Shown one piece after another: positions 7,639 through 14,324 of a DNA stretch of 40,197 bases (position 1 is the stretch's first letter; each line of letters begins with the position of its first letter). Under the pieces are notes generated by a model. It had not been told where the DNA came from. It did no database searches and saw only the letters and a list, made by a program, of their open reading frames with translations. The DNA is taken from the NCBI GenBank assembly GCA_902475455.1, contig CABRZO010000002.1, positions 1 to 40,197 of the forward strand, written 5' to 3'. This DNA comes from an uncultured Eubacteriales bacterium (GTDB lineage: Bacteria > Bacillota > Clostridia > Oscillospirales > Oscillospiraceae). A program made the translations under genes and the position numbers.

Positions 7639-8100
7639 ATGGACCTGGCACAACGGATCCGGGAGAGCCGGCAGCGTAGAGGGCTTTCCCAGGAGGCTTT
7701 GGCGGAGCGGCTGGAGGTCAGCCGCCAGGCAGTGACCAAGTGGGAGACCGGCAAGGCCTGCCCCAGCACGGAAAAGCTGCTACGGTTATCTCAGGTGCTG
7801 GAGGTGCCTCTGGAGGAGCTGACCGGCCCGGGATCCCTTACCACGAAATCCGCCAAAACCAGTAAGCTGCCCTGGGTGCTGCTGGCGCTGACGGTGCTGT
7901 TTGGCATTGGCACAGCGGTGGCCTGGGCCTGCCTGCCGCCTCAGTTGCCGGACAACGTGATCGGCTACGCCGACGCTCCCACCGACATCTATGTCACTGG
8001 GGCACCGGTGCTGCCCATCTTCCTGGGCATCCTGACCGGGCTGCTGGCCTTGGCCACCCTGGCGGCTTTCCTGCTCGGGAGGAGGAGAGGCCGGTCATGA
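7639..8100 (+). CDS. Membrane-anchored XRE-family regulator
   Basis: A 153-residue protein with an N-terminal helix-turn-helix (about residues 3-58: LAQRIRESRQRRGLSQEALA, then SRQAVTKWETGKACPSTEKL) of the Cro/CI (XRE) family, followed by a short linker and two hydrophobic helices near residues 76-98 and 125-147, ending in RRRGRS. This fits the clostridial class of XRE proteins tethered to the membrane. ATG 7639 is preferred to ATG 7633 because AAAGGAG at 7623-7629 is 9 nt from the former and only 3 nt from the latter. Its stop overlaps the next gene's start (ATGA), coupling it to a small lipoprotein, which suggests a membrane signal or partner. Target genes unknown. Confidence 0.85.
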   Translation: MDLAQRIRESRQRRGLSQEALAERLEVSRQAVTKWETGKACPSTEKLLRLSQVLEVPLEELTGPGSLTTKSAKTSKLPWVLLALTVLFGIGTAVAWACLPPQLPDNVIGYADAPTDIYVTGAPVLPIFLGILTGLLALATLAAFLLGRRRGRS

Positions 8101-8495
8101 GGCGGCTTTTCGGTTTGGGGCTTGCCCTGCTGGCAATGCTGGTGTTGGCTGGCTGCGGCGGGCCGAAATCCCCACAATCCACCCCAGTCCAGCCCACTGC
8201 CATAGCGGCCTGGCCCGACAACGAGTACACCGATGGACTGCCGGAGCCTCAGGGCACCCCGATGTATGTGATTGACGATACCGCTCAGGGCAGGTTCTCC
8301 GTGTTCTATGAGGGGATGGACGAGAGCGCCTGGCAGAGCTGGCTGAAGCAATTACAGGAGAAGGGGTTCTCCCGCCGGGCGGAGGCGTCGGAGGAGGAGA
8401 GCGAAAACAATCTGTTCACAGGGCAGGGCCGATCCCTCAGCGTCAGCTGGTCCGGAGACACACTGGCCATTACTATCACCCAGGGGGAGGTGTGA
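8097..8495 (+). CDS. Small lipoprotein of unknown function
   Basis: A 132-residue protein with lipoprotein signal peptide (residues 1-20, lipobox VLAGC, Cys20) and a short mature domain. The core PDNEYTDGLPEPQGTPMYVI then a predicted beta-alpha-beta segment with ESAWQSWLKQLQEKGFSRR and a final beta hairpin (LSVSWSGDTLAITITQ) resembles short clostridial lipoproteins annotated with DUF6591-like domains; I hold this loosely. It is translationally coupled to the membrane XRE regulator, so it may sense or modulate that regulator from outside, but nothing in the sequence proves it. The stop is 6 nt before the repeat element at 8502. Confidence 0.75.
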   Translation: MRRLFGLGLALLAMLVLAGCGGPKSPQSTPVQPTAIAAWPDNEYTDGLPEPQGTPMYVIDDTAQGRFSVFYEGMDESAWQSWLKQLQEKGFSRRAEASEEESENNLFTGQGRSLSVSWSGDTLAITITQGEV

Positions 8496-8501
8496 TCCGA
8501 T

Positions 8502-8648
8502 GGGGCTGTTGCAAAATTGTGCAACGGCTCCTTTTTGTCATCCTGAGCGCCAGCGAAGGATCTTTTCTATGGGTTTGTCCTTGAGAAAAAGATTCTTCGC
8601 CCTTTCGGGGTTCAGAAGGACAAGGCGGTTTTATTGTGCGACAGCCCC
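8502..8648 (+). repeat. MITE-like palindromic repeat, copy 1
   Basis: A 147-nt element with imperfect terminal inverted repeats (GGGGCTGTTGC... at the left, ...GCGACAGCCCC at the right) and a palindromic centre: the left arm carries GTCATCCTGAGCGCCAGCG and GGATCTTTT, the right arm AAAAAGATTCTTCGCCC. It is about 90% identical to the reverse complement of 11267-11412. It encodes no protein and has no obvious target duplication. The CATCCTGAGCG...CGAAGGATCTT core resembles short dispersed repeats seen in many bacterial genomes. It fills the first part of the gene-free stretch 8496-8867; the rest is the fhs promoter and riboswitch. Confidence 0.85.
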
Positions 8649-8690
8649 ACCGGCACCGGAGGGATCGGTGTCTTTTCCCGCCGGTTGCTC

Positions 8691-8719
8691 TTGACAAACG
8701 GGCTGGATTTGTGTATGTT
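8691..8719 (+). promoter_or_regulatory. Sigma-A promoter of fhs
   Basis: Perfect -35 TTGACA (8691-8696), 17-nt spacer, -10 TATGTT (8714-8719). Transcription would begin around 8726, exactly at the 5' edge of the riboswitch. Confidence 0.85.
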
Positions 8720-8726
8720 AAACACA

Positions 8727-8826
8727 GCCATATGACTGACGGAAGTGGAAGTGACCACGGGGAGTATGGTGTTTGTGAGCCGACCGTCTGGGCATAATGA
8801 TGCCGGGCGAGTCGGTCTTTTTTCGT
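8727..8826 (+). ncRNA. ZTP (pfl) riboswitch with terminator expression platform
   Basis: Aptamer 8727-8795. P1 pairs CCATA (8728-8732) with TATGG (8765-8769). The conserved TGACTG follows; P2 is GTGG/CCAC (8745-8748/8755-8758) leading into CGGGGAG. The 3' half has CCGTCTGGGCA (8784-8794), where CCGTC pairs with GACGG (8738-8742) as the family's pseudoknot, with compensated bases relative to the common GGCG/CGCC. A terminator follows: GCCGAC (8779-8784) with GTCGGT (8811-8816), inner stem GGCAT/ATGCC, and six Ts (8818-8823). The terminator's 5' side overlaps the pseudoknot strand, so ligand binding should favour read-through into fhs. ZTP riboswitches commonly precede fhs. The ON-switch direction is inferred. 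Confidence 0.93.
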
Positions 8827-8867
8827 CTCCTCGGCCCATTGAACACATGAGAAAGGAACGATAAACC

Positions 8868-10532
8868 ATGATGACTGATATTGAGATCGCCCAGAGCACC
8901 GAGATGCTGCCCATCCGCAACGTGGCGGAGCGGGCCGGCATTGACGAAGAACTGTTGGAATACTACGGCAAGGTGAAGGCCAAGATCGACATCACCCCGC
9001 TGCGGGGCGCACCTCGGAAGGGCAAGCTGATCCTGGTCACCGCCATCAACCCCACCCCCGCCGGGGAGGGCAAGACCACCACCAGCGTGGGCCTGGCGGA
9101 CGCCATGGCCAAGCTGGGCAAGAACACCATGCTCTGCCTCCGGGAGCCCTCTCTGGGGCCCGTGTTCGGCATCAAGGGGGGCGCCGCCGGCGGCGGCTAT
9201 GCCCAGGTGATCCCCATGGAGGACATCAACCTGCACTTCACCGGCGATTTCCACGCCATCGGCGCCGCCAACAACCTGCTGGCCGCCATGCTGGACAACC
9301 ACATTCAGCAGGGAAACGCCTTGGATATTGACGTCAAGAACATCACCTGGAAGCGCTGCGTGGATATGAACGACCGGCAGCTGCGGCAGATTGTGGACGG
9401 TCTGGGGGGCAGAATGCAGGGCGTGCCCCGGGAGGACGGCTTTGACATCACCGTGGCCAGTGAGATCATGGCGGTGCTCTGCCTGGCTTCCGATCTGATG
9501 GATTTGAAGGCCCGGCTGGCCCGGATCATCGTGGCCTACAACCGGAATGGGGACCCCGTCACCGCCCATGACCTGAAGGCGGAGGGTGCCATGACGGTGT
9601 TGCTGAAGGATGCCATCAAGCCCAACCTGGTCCAGACCCTGGAGCACAATCCCGCCATTGTCCATGGCGGCCCCTTTGCCAACATTGCCCACGGCTGCAA
9701 CTCCGTCTCCGCCACCGACGCCGGCCTGAAGCTGGCGGATTATGTGGTCACCGAGGCGGGCTTCGGCGCCGACCTGGGGGCCGAGAAGTTCCTGGACATC
9801 AAGTGCCGGGCCGCGGGGCTGGACCCCTCCGCCGTGGTCATCGTGGCCACCGTGAAGGCCCTGAAGTACAACGGCGGCGTGGCTAAGGCCGATCTGGGGG
9901 CGGAGAACCTGGAGGCCCTGGAGCGGGGCCTGCCCAACCTGCTCAAGCATGTGGAGAACATCACCCGGGTCTTTGGTCTGCCCTGCGTGGTGGCCATCAA
10001 CCGCTTCACCCAGGACACCGACGCAGAGCTGGAGCTGATCCGCTCCAAGTGCGCCCAGCTGGGGGTCAACGTGGCCATGAGCGAAGTCTGGGGCAAGGGC
10101 GGCGACGGCGGTATCGAGCTGGCCCAGGAGGTGTTGCGGCTGTGTGAGCAGCCCCATGAGTTCCACTTCGCCTATGAGCTGGATAAGCCCATTAAGGAGA
10201 AAATCGCCGACATCGTCACCAAGATCTATGGCGGCAGCGGTGTGACCTATTCCAAGGCGGCGGAGCAGTCCATCGCCACTCTGGAGAAGCTGGGCTATGG
10301 CAATCTGCCCATCTGCATGGCCAAGACCCAGTACTCCCTTTCCGACGACGCCTCCAAGCTGGGCCGTCCCGAGGGCTTTACCATCTCGGTGAGCAAAGTA
10401 AAGGTATCCGCCGGCGCCGGCTTCATTGTGGTGCAGACCGGCGATATTATGACTATGCCCGGCCTGCCCAAGGTGCCCGCCGCCGAGCGCATCGACATCG
10501 ACGAGAACGGCAAAATCACCGGCCTGTTTTAA
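8868..10532 (+). CDS. fhs: Formate-tetrahydrofolate ligase
   Basis: Cytoplasmic ATP-dependent ligase making 10-formyl-tetrahydrofolate from formate and THF, used for purine synthesis, initiator Met-tRNA formylation and acetogen-type C1 metabolism. The 554-residue length is standard. Visible are the P-loop TPAGEGKTTTS (about residues 63-73), LREPSLGPVFGIKGGAAGGG, FTGDFHAIGAANNLLAA and GCNSVSATDAGLKLADYVVTEAGFGADLGAEKF, all strongly conserved, and near the C-terminus LPKVPAAERIDIDENGKITGLF. The start is ATG 8868 (or 8871) behind AAAGGAAC. The gene is preceded by a ZTP riboswitch. No other Wood-Ljungdahl or folate genes adjoin it, so acetogenesis is not implied. Confidence 0.98.
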   Translation: MMTDIEIAQSTEMLPIRNVAERAGIDEELLEYYGKVKAKIDITPLRGAPRKGKLILVTAINPTPAGEGKTTTSVGLADAMAKLGKNTMLCLREPSLGPVFGIKGGAAGGGYAQVIPMEDINLHFTGDFHAIGAANNLLAAMLDNHIQQGNALDIDVKNITWKRCVDMNDRQLRQIVDGLGGRMQGVPREDGFDITVASEIMAVLCLASDLMDLKARLARIIVAYNRNGDPVTAHDLKAEGAMTVLLKDAIKPNLVQTLEHNPAIVHGGPFANIAHGCNSVSATDAGLKLADYVVTEAGFGADLGAEKFLDIKCRAAGLDPSAVVIVATVKALKYNGGVAKADLGAENLEALERGLPNLLKHVENITRVFGLPCVVAINRFTQDTDAELELIRSKCAQLGVNVAMSEVWGKGGDGGIELAQEVLRLCEQPHEFHFAYELDKPIKEKIADIVTKIYGGSGVTYSKAAEQSIATLEKLGYGNLPICMAKTQYSLSDDASKLGRPEGFTISVSKVKVSAGAGFIVVQTGDIMTMPGLPKVPAAERIDIDENGKITGLF

Positions 10533-10546
10533 TGAATTGAACTGAG

Positions 10547-10582
10547 AACGGCGGCCGCTTCCTGAGTGGAGCGACCGCTGTT
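10547..10582 (+). terminator. Probable terminator after fhs
   Basis: 13-nt arms 10547-10559 and 10570-10582 pair with one mismatch and one G-U, loop of 10 nt, followed by TCTTTAAA. The T tract is weak, so partial read-through is possible. Confidence 0.6.
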
Positions 10583-10637
10583 TCTTTAAATTGGATTTAA
10601 AAATACTGAACGAACTGTGAAATATGCCAAAATCCTC

Positions 10638-10666
10638 TTGCGTGAACAGAGTGGTTCGCATAAAAT
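10638..10666 (+). promoter_or_regulatory. Sigma-A promoter of the coiled-coil protein gene
   Basis: -35 TTGCGT (10638-10643), 17-nt spacer, -10 TAAAAT (10661-10666). The same -35 variant is used at 6320-6325. The leader contains a short GCCCCGATGGGGC hairpin before AGGAGG at 10713-10718. Confidence 0.75.
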
Positions 10667-10724
10667 ATAGACAAGAACTCAAACCGATCTGCCCCGATGG
10701 GGCCATTACTTAGGAGGAATTGCT

Positions 10725-11186
10725 ATGAACATTACCATTGATTTGGATGCCATCAAGGAAAAGGTGGGGACCATTGCCCAGGCCGGCGTGGCCCAGACCA
10801 AGAAGGTGGCCACCATTGCCAGACTGAAGACCGACAACATGGCCCAGCAGGACGCCATCCGCAAGGCCTATCTGGCCATCGGCAGACTGTGCTACGCCAA
10901 GTATAAGGACGCCCCGGATGAGGAGCTGGCCCCCCTGTTTGCCAAGGTGGACAACGCCCTGGCCACCATCGCCGCCAACAATGCGGTGCTGGAGGAGATG
11001 AAGGCCGCGGAAGAGGTGGTCATCGACGTGGAGATGCAGGCCGGCGAGATGCCCGAGGACATGGAGGAGCCCTCCGTGGACGATGTGATGGCCGACGTGC
11101 AGGAGACGGTGGCCGAGGCCACCGCCGAGCCGGAGACTCCCGCGGAGCCCGAGGCCCCTGCCGAGGAGGAAGACAAGGCTGAATAA
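10725..11186 (+). CDS. Alanine/glutamate-rich helical protein of unknown function
   Basis: A 153-residue soluble protein. The first 90 residues (VAQTKKVATIARLKTDNMAQ, RKAYLAIGRLCYAKYKD, AKVDNALATIAANNAVLEEM) form an amphipathic helical region resembling short Firmicutes proteins in which an 'IxxxYxxIGxxYxxxxKD' helix pair precedes a C-terminal zinc ribbon. Here the zinc ribbon is missing and the tail from about residue 100 is a very acidic Glu/Ala/Pro-rich low-complexity stretch ending DKAE. No signal peptide or membrane helix. A consensus AGGAGG supports ATG 10725. Own promoter and terminator. Function unknown; resemblance to the zinc-ribbon family is an impression, not a search result. Confidence 0.8.
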   Translation: MNITIDLDAIKEKVGTIAQAGVAQTKKVATIARLKTDNMAQQDAIRKAYLAIGRLCYAKYKDAPDEELAPLFAKVDNALATIAANNAVLEEMKAAEEVVIDVEMQAGEMPEDMEEPSVDDVMADVQETVAEATAEPETPAEPEAPAEEEDKAE

Positions 11187-11200
11187 TTGCAACTGAAATC

Positions 11201-11230
11201 GGGGCGCGCCGCAAATCTGCAGCGCGCCCC
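11201..11230 (+). terminator. Intrinsic terminator after the helical protein gene
   Basis: GC-rich 9-bp perfect stem GGGGCGCGC / GCGCGCCCC (11201-11209 with 11222-11230) and a short inner extension, followed by ATTTGTCTGT, a weak T tract. Confidence 0.75.
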
Positions 11231-11266
11231 ATTTGTCTGTCCCAATCGGCCCGAAGAAACAAGAGA

Positions 11267-11412
11267 GGGACTGCTGCAAAATAAAACCGCTTTGTCATTC
11301 TGAGCCCTGAAAGGGCGAAGAATCTTTTTCTCAAGGACAATCCCATAGAAAAGATCCTTCGCTGGCGCTCAGGATGACAAAAAGGGCCGTTGCACAATTT
11401 TGCAACAGCCCC
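11267..11412 (-). repeat. MITE-like palindromic repeat, copy 2 (inverted relative to copy 1)
   Basis: Reverse complement of the 8502-8648 element with roughly ten substitutions and small indels. The best-conserved end is TTTTGCAACAGCCCC at 11398-11412; the other end GGGACTGCTGC has drifted. The two copies face each other around a 2.6-kb segment holding the fhs promoter, riboswitch, fhs and the helical protein gene. It lies between that gene's terminator and the convergent carboxypeptidase gene. Confidence 0.85.
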
Positions 11413-11437
11413 TTGCTGTACAGGCATCGGGGTGAGG

Positions 11438-12340
11438 TCAAGCATCCCCAAGATATTCCTCCAGACACACTCCTTGCTGGGTGATGGCCTGGGCGGCCTC
11501 CACCCCCACATAGCGGTAGTGCCAGGGCTCGTAGCTGGTACCGGTGATGTCGGTCTTGTCTTCCGGATAGCGGAGGATAAAGCCGTACTGCCAGGCATTC
11601 TGGGCCAGCCAGTCATAGACCTCATAGCCGGCGGAGTGAATGCCATCGGCGTTGATGTCCACCGCCAGGCCGCTCTGGTGCTCACTGTAACCCACCTGGT
11701 TGACCCATTTCAGGGCCTCTTCCTGGGCGCTCTCCTGGGAATAGCCCTGTTCCACCAGAGATTGAATTTTTTCGTCCATCAAACTCTGCTGTTTCTCCGG
11801 GGTGCGATAGCCGGAGGCCACGATGGGGTAGATGCCCTGGGATCGGGCGTCGTCAAACATCTGCTGCAGGGCGGGGTAGATCAGGGTGGCCACCGATTGA
11901 CCGTTGGAAAGCTCCGTCAGCTCTACGGTGTAACCCTCCGGCAGGGCGTGGGTGGAGTTGACCAGCATCAGCAGATCAATTTCACCGTCAAAGGCGGTGG
12001 GCTGACTCTGGGATTCCGGCTCCTCCTCAGCAGAGACGATGGGCTCTTCTGAGGTGATCTCCGGCTGGGGCTCCGGCTCGCTGGAGTCTTGGTCCGACTG
12101 GGCGGACTGGGTCGACCCGGCGCTGTCGGCGCCGGAGGTATCCGGGCTGTCGGTGGAGGTGTTGCTTTGGGTGGGAAGGTCGGTGTCCTGATTTCTGTAT
12201 TGCTGCCAGAGGGGCAATCCCCAGCGCAGGGCGGCAAAGGCGGCGCAGGCCAGCAGCACCAACAGGATCAGCAGGGTGCGCAGGGGATGGCGCCGCTTGG
12301 GCCCCTGGGCCCGGCGGGGGGTGTAGTCATCTTTGGCCAT
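11438..12340 (-). CDS. VanY-like D-alanyl-D-alanine carboxypeptidase, membrane-anchored
   Basis: Zinc peptidase of the VanY/DacB (M15B, PF02557) family that removes the terminal D-Ala from peptidoglycan stem peptides outside the cell. A single N-terminal transmembrane helix (about residues 21-38) is followed by a long Ser/Thr/Glu/Pro spacer (50-115) and the catalytic domain. Active-site features are complete: SGYRTPEKQQSLMDE (Arg179), SEHQSGLAVDINADG with zinc ligands His221 and Asp228, and TSYEPWHYRYVG with catalytic Glu271 and zinc ligand His274. Its start lies inside the end of the kinase gene (14-nt overlap), so it is the third gene of a vanR-vanS-vanY-type operon. It may also be a housekeeping LdcB/DacB-type enzyme; the substrate is not fixed by sequence. 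Confidence 0.9.
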   Translation of the reverse strand: MAKDDYTPRRAQGPKRRHPLRTLLILLVLLACAAFAALRWGLPLWQQYRNQDTDLPTQSNTSTDSPDTSGADSAGSTQSAQSDQDSSEPEPQPEITSEEPIVSAEEEPESQSQPTAFDGEIDLLMLVNSTHALPEGYTVELTELSNGQSVATLIYPALQQMFDDARSQGIYPIVASGYRTPEKQQSLMDEKIQSLVEQGYSQESAQEEALKWVNQVGYSEHQSGLAVDINADGIHSAGYEVYDWLAQNAWQYGFILRYPEDKTDITGTSYEPWHYRYVGVEAAQAITQQGVCLEEYLGDA

Positions 12341-13487
12341 GGGAAAGGGCTCCTTTCTGAGGTTTGGGCTGGGGCAGTACCACGGTAAAGATGGTGGATT
12401 CCCCGTCGCTCTGGGCGGTTACCTCGCCGCCGTGGAGGCGGACGATGTCCCGGGCAATGGCCAGACCAAGGCCCGCCCCGCCGGTGGCGGAGCTGCGGGC
12501 GGCGTCCAGTCGGTAAAATTTTTCAAAAATGTCGTCCAGCCGGTGCTGGGGAATGGCCCCCCGGTTGGTGAAGCAAATGATGACCCGGCCCTGGTCCTCC
12601 CGGGCGCTGACCTGGATGGGGGAGCCTTCGTCACTGTAAGCGATGGCGTTTTTTAAAATGTTATTGAACACTCGGGCCATCTTGTCGGAGTCGGCCTGGA
12701 TGTGGAGATCTTCCGGCACGTCCAGCTCCATGGTTTTGCCCCGTTCCATCAGCTTGGGGTAGAGTTCGTCGGAGATCTGCACCATCATATAGCACAGGTC
12801 CACATCCTCCAATTGGAGGGGTACCGTCTGGAACCGATAGCGGGTGATCTCAAAGAACTCGTTGATGAGGGTTTCCAGCCGGTTGGCCTTCTCCAGGGCG
12901 ATGCGGATATAGCGGGTCTTCTGTTCCTCGGGCAGTCCCTGTTCCTCGTTGAGCAGACTGAGATAGCCGATGACGCTGGTGAGGGGGGTCTTGATGTCGT
13001 GGGCCAGATAGATGACCAGATCATTTTTCCGCTGCTCGGCGGCCTGGGCCTGCTGGGTGCGCAGCCGCAGCTTGTTCTGGACCTCGGTGAGCTTGTCCTC
13101 CATAAAATCCAGCTCCGGGCTCATGGTGATGGGCTCATCGGACTCCTGGGAGAGCTGATCCACCCCGGAGATGATCTGATCGAAGTAGCGGGTGAATACC
13201 ATCATGGCCATCCGCAGCAGGAACAGGAAGAACAGCAGGATGATAAAGCACAGGATGTACTCCAGATTTTCCTGGATGTAATGCCAGTAGATGGCCTTGC
13301 CTTCCTCCCAGTCCATCTGGCCGAAGTGGCAGATGATCCGCACAATGGTGTTGGCGAATTGCCCCCGGAAGGCCACCCGGATGCCCAGCACTAGAATAAT
13401 GGCTCCCACCAGCAGGGCGGTGATCTGGAAAAACAGTTTGTTCAGCAGTCGCTGGTATTCCCGGGCGTTGACTCGTTTACCGCTCAA
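12327..13487 (-). CDS. VanS-like sensor histidine kinase
   Basis: Membrane histidine kinase of 386 residues. Two transmembrane helices (about 22-40 and 76-98) bracket a short extracellular loop of some 35 residues. A linker/HAMP-like region and coiled coil follow, then the dimerisation/phosphoacceptor motif YLAHDIKTPLTSVIGY (His163) and the ATPase domain with N box NNILKNAIAYS (about 275-285) and G box GGAGLGLAIARDIVRLHGG (about 336-354). The H box and overall size are those of VanS-type kinases (VanB/G-like). It overlaps the regulator gene by 11 nt at its start and the carboxypeptidase by 14 nt at its end. The signal is unknown; glycopeptide sensing is only suggested by family resemblance. 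Confidence 0.9.
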   Translation of the reverse strand: MSGKRVNAREYQRLLNKLFFQITALLVGAIILVLGIRVAFRGQFANTIVRIICHFGQMDWEEGKAIYWHYIQENLEYILCFIILLFFLFLLRMAMMVFTRYFDQIISGVDQLSQESDEPITMSPELDFMEDKLTEVQNKLRLRTQQAQAAEQRKNDLVIYLAHDIKTPLTSVIGYLSLLNEEQGLPEEQKTRYIRIALEKANRLETLINEFFEITRYRFQTVPLQLEDVDLCYMMVQISDELYPKLMERGKTMELDVPEDLHIQADSDKMARVFNNILKNAIAYSDEGSPIQVSAREDQGRVIICFTNRGAIPQHRLDDIFEKFYRLDAARSSATGGAGLGLAIARDIVRLHGGEVTAQSDGESTIFTVVLPQPKPQKGALSHGQR

Positions 13488-14184
13488 TTTGATACCCCAC
13501 TCCCCAGACGGTCTTGATGTATTTGGGTCCCTCCGCCGTGTCCCGCATCTTCTCTCTCAGATGGCGGATGTGGACGGAGATGGTGTTGCTGCTCTTGCAG
13601 TAGTACTCATCGGCCCAGATGGCGTGAAAGAGCTCCTCGGCGCTGACCACTTTACCCCGGCGCTCCAGCAGGATCCGCAGCAGGGAAAACTCCGTGGGGG
13701 TCAGAGACAAAAGCTCTCCCGCCAGCCGGCACTCATGGGAGTCCGGGTTCAGCACCAGGTCCCGGCACACCAGAACACCTTCTCCGGGTTTGTCCTCCGA
13801 GGGCTGGGCCGGGTTGTACTTTTTGTAGCGCCGCAGCTGGGCTTTGACCCGGGCCACCAGCTCCAGGGGCCGGAAGGGCTTGGTGATATAGTCGTCGGCC
13901 CCCAGGGTGAGGCCGGTGATCTTGTCTGTCTCGTCCACCTTGGCGGTGAGCATCAGGATGGGGAAGGTGTATTTTTCCCGGAGCTGCTTGCACAGCTGAA
14001 AACCGCTCATATCCGGCAGCATCACATCCAGAATGGCCAGATCAATCTGCTCCGACTCCACACACTCCAGGGCGGGCAGAGCGGAGTAAAAGGTGCGCAC
14101 ATCGTAGTTCTCGCTGCGGAGATAGACCTCCACCAGATCCGCAATCTCCCGTTCGTCGTCTACCACCAGAATGCGCTCAGCCAT
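13477..14184 (-). CDS. VanR-like OmpR-family response regulator
   Basis: A 235-residue two-domain response regulator. The receiver domain has the acidic pair Asp9/Asp10 (LVVDDE), phosphoacceptor Asp53 (LAILDVMLPDMSGF), the switch threonine in LMLTAK (Thr80) and Lys102 (ITKPFRPLELVARV). After a linker, the C-terminal OmpR/PhoB winged helix carries LTPTEFSLLRILLERRGKVV, ISVHIRHLREKM and KTVWGVGYQIE. The receiver closely resembles the VanR class. First gene of the operon with the kinase and the carboxypeptidase. Its upstream region has a TATAAT without a -35 hexamer and a repeated CTTA motif, suggesting activator-dependent, possibly self-controlled transcription. Confidence 0.92.
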   Translation of the reverse strand: MAERILVVDDEREIADLVEVYLRSENYDVRTFYSALPALECVESEQIDLAILDVMLPDMSGFQLCKQLREKYTFPILMLTAKVDETDKITGLTLGADDYITKPFRPLELVARVKAQLRRYKKYNPAQPSEDKPGEGVLVCRDLVLNPDSHECRLAGELLSLTPTEFSLLRILLERRGKVVSAEELFHAIWADEYYCKSSNTISVHIRHLREKMRDTAEGPKYIKTVWGVGYQIER

Positions 14185-14214
14185 AAGATTCCACTTCCTT
14201 TGTCTGTTTTCTCC

Positions 14215-14280
14215 ATTATATAACGTTTTTCAGCGGTAATTTTCTTCCCCATCCTGAGAAATGATTAAGATTTTCCTAAG
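14215..14280 (-). promoter_or_regulatory. Candidate activator-dependent promoter and OmpR-type operator for the vanRS-like operon
   Basis: On the minus strand the -10 is TATAAT at 14220-14215, but the -35 window (14243-14238) reads AAAATT, far from consensus. Upstream of it, at 14280-14263, is CTTAGGAAAATCTTAATC, where CTTA recurs with 11-bp spacing, one helical turn, as expected of direct-repeat sites for OmpR-family regulators. The link to this operon's own regulator is inference. Confidence 0.5.
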
Positions 14281-14289
14281 ATGCGCCCT

Positions 14290-14324
14290 GAAAAAAACCG
14301 CCGCCGGCTGCTGCCGGCGGCGGT
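14290..14324 (-). terminator. Intrinsic terminator on the minus strand
   Basis: 11-bp perfect stem (14297-14307 with 14314-14324), loop CTGCTG, followed on the minus strand by seven Ts (14297-14291). It would end minus-strand transcripts arriving from the helicase side before the vanRS-like operon. The same hairpin recurs at 14581-14608 without the T tract. Confidence 0.75.

Noticed and set aside
8718..10706. Long minus-strand open frame opposite fhs
   Set aside because: Antisense shadow of a highly conserved enzyme; Gly/His/Gln-rich translation with no start signal or domain.
8502..11412. Composite transposon formed by the two inverted repeats
   Set aside because: There is no transposase, the repeats are under 150 nt and no target-site duplication was found. 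Reported as MITE-like repeats only.
11438..14184. Vancomycin-resistance gene cluster
   Set aside because: Only regulator, kinase and carboxypeptidase are present; ligase, dehydrogenase or serine racemase genes are absent on both sides.
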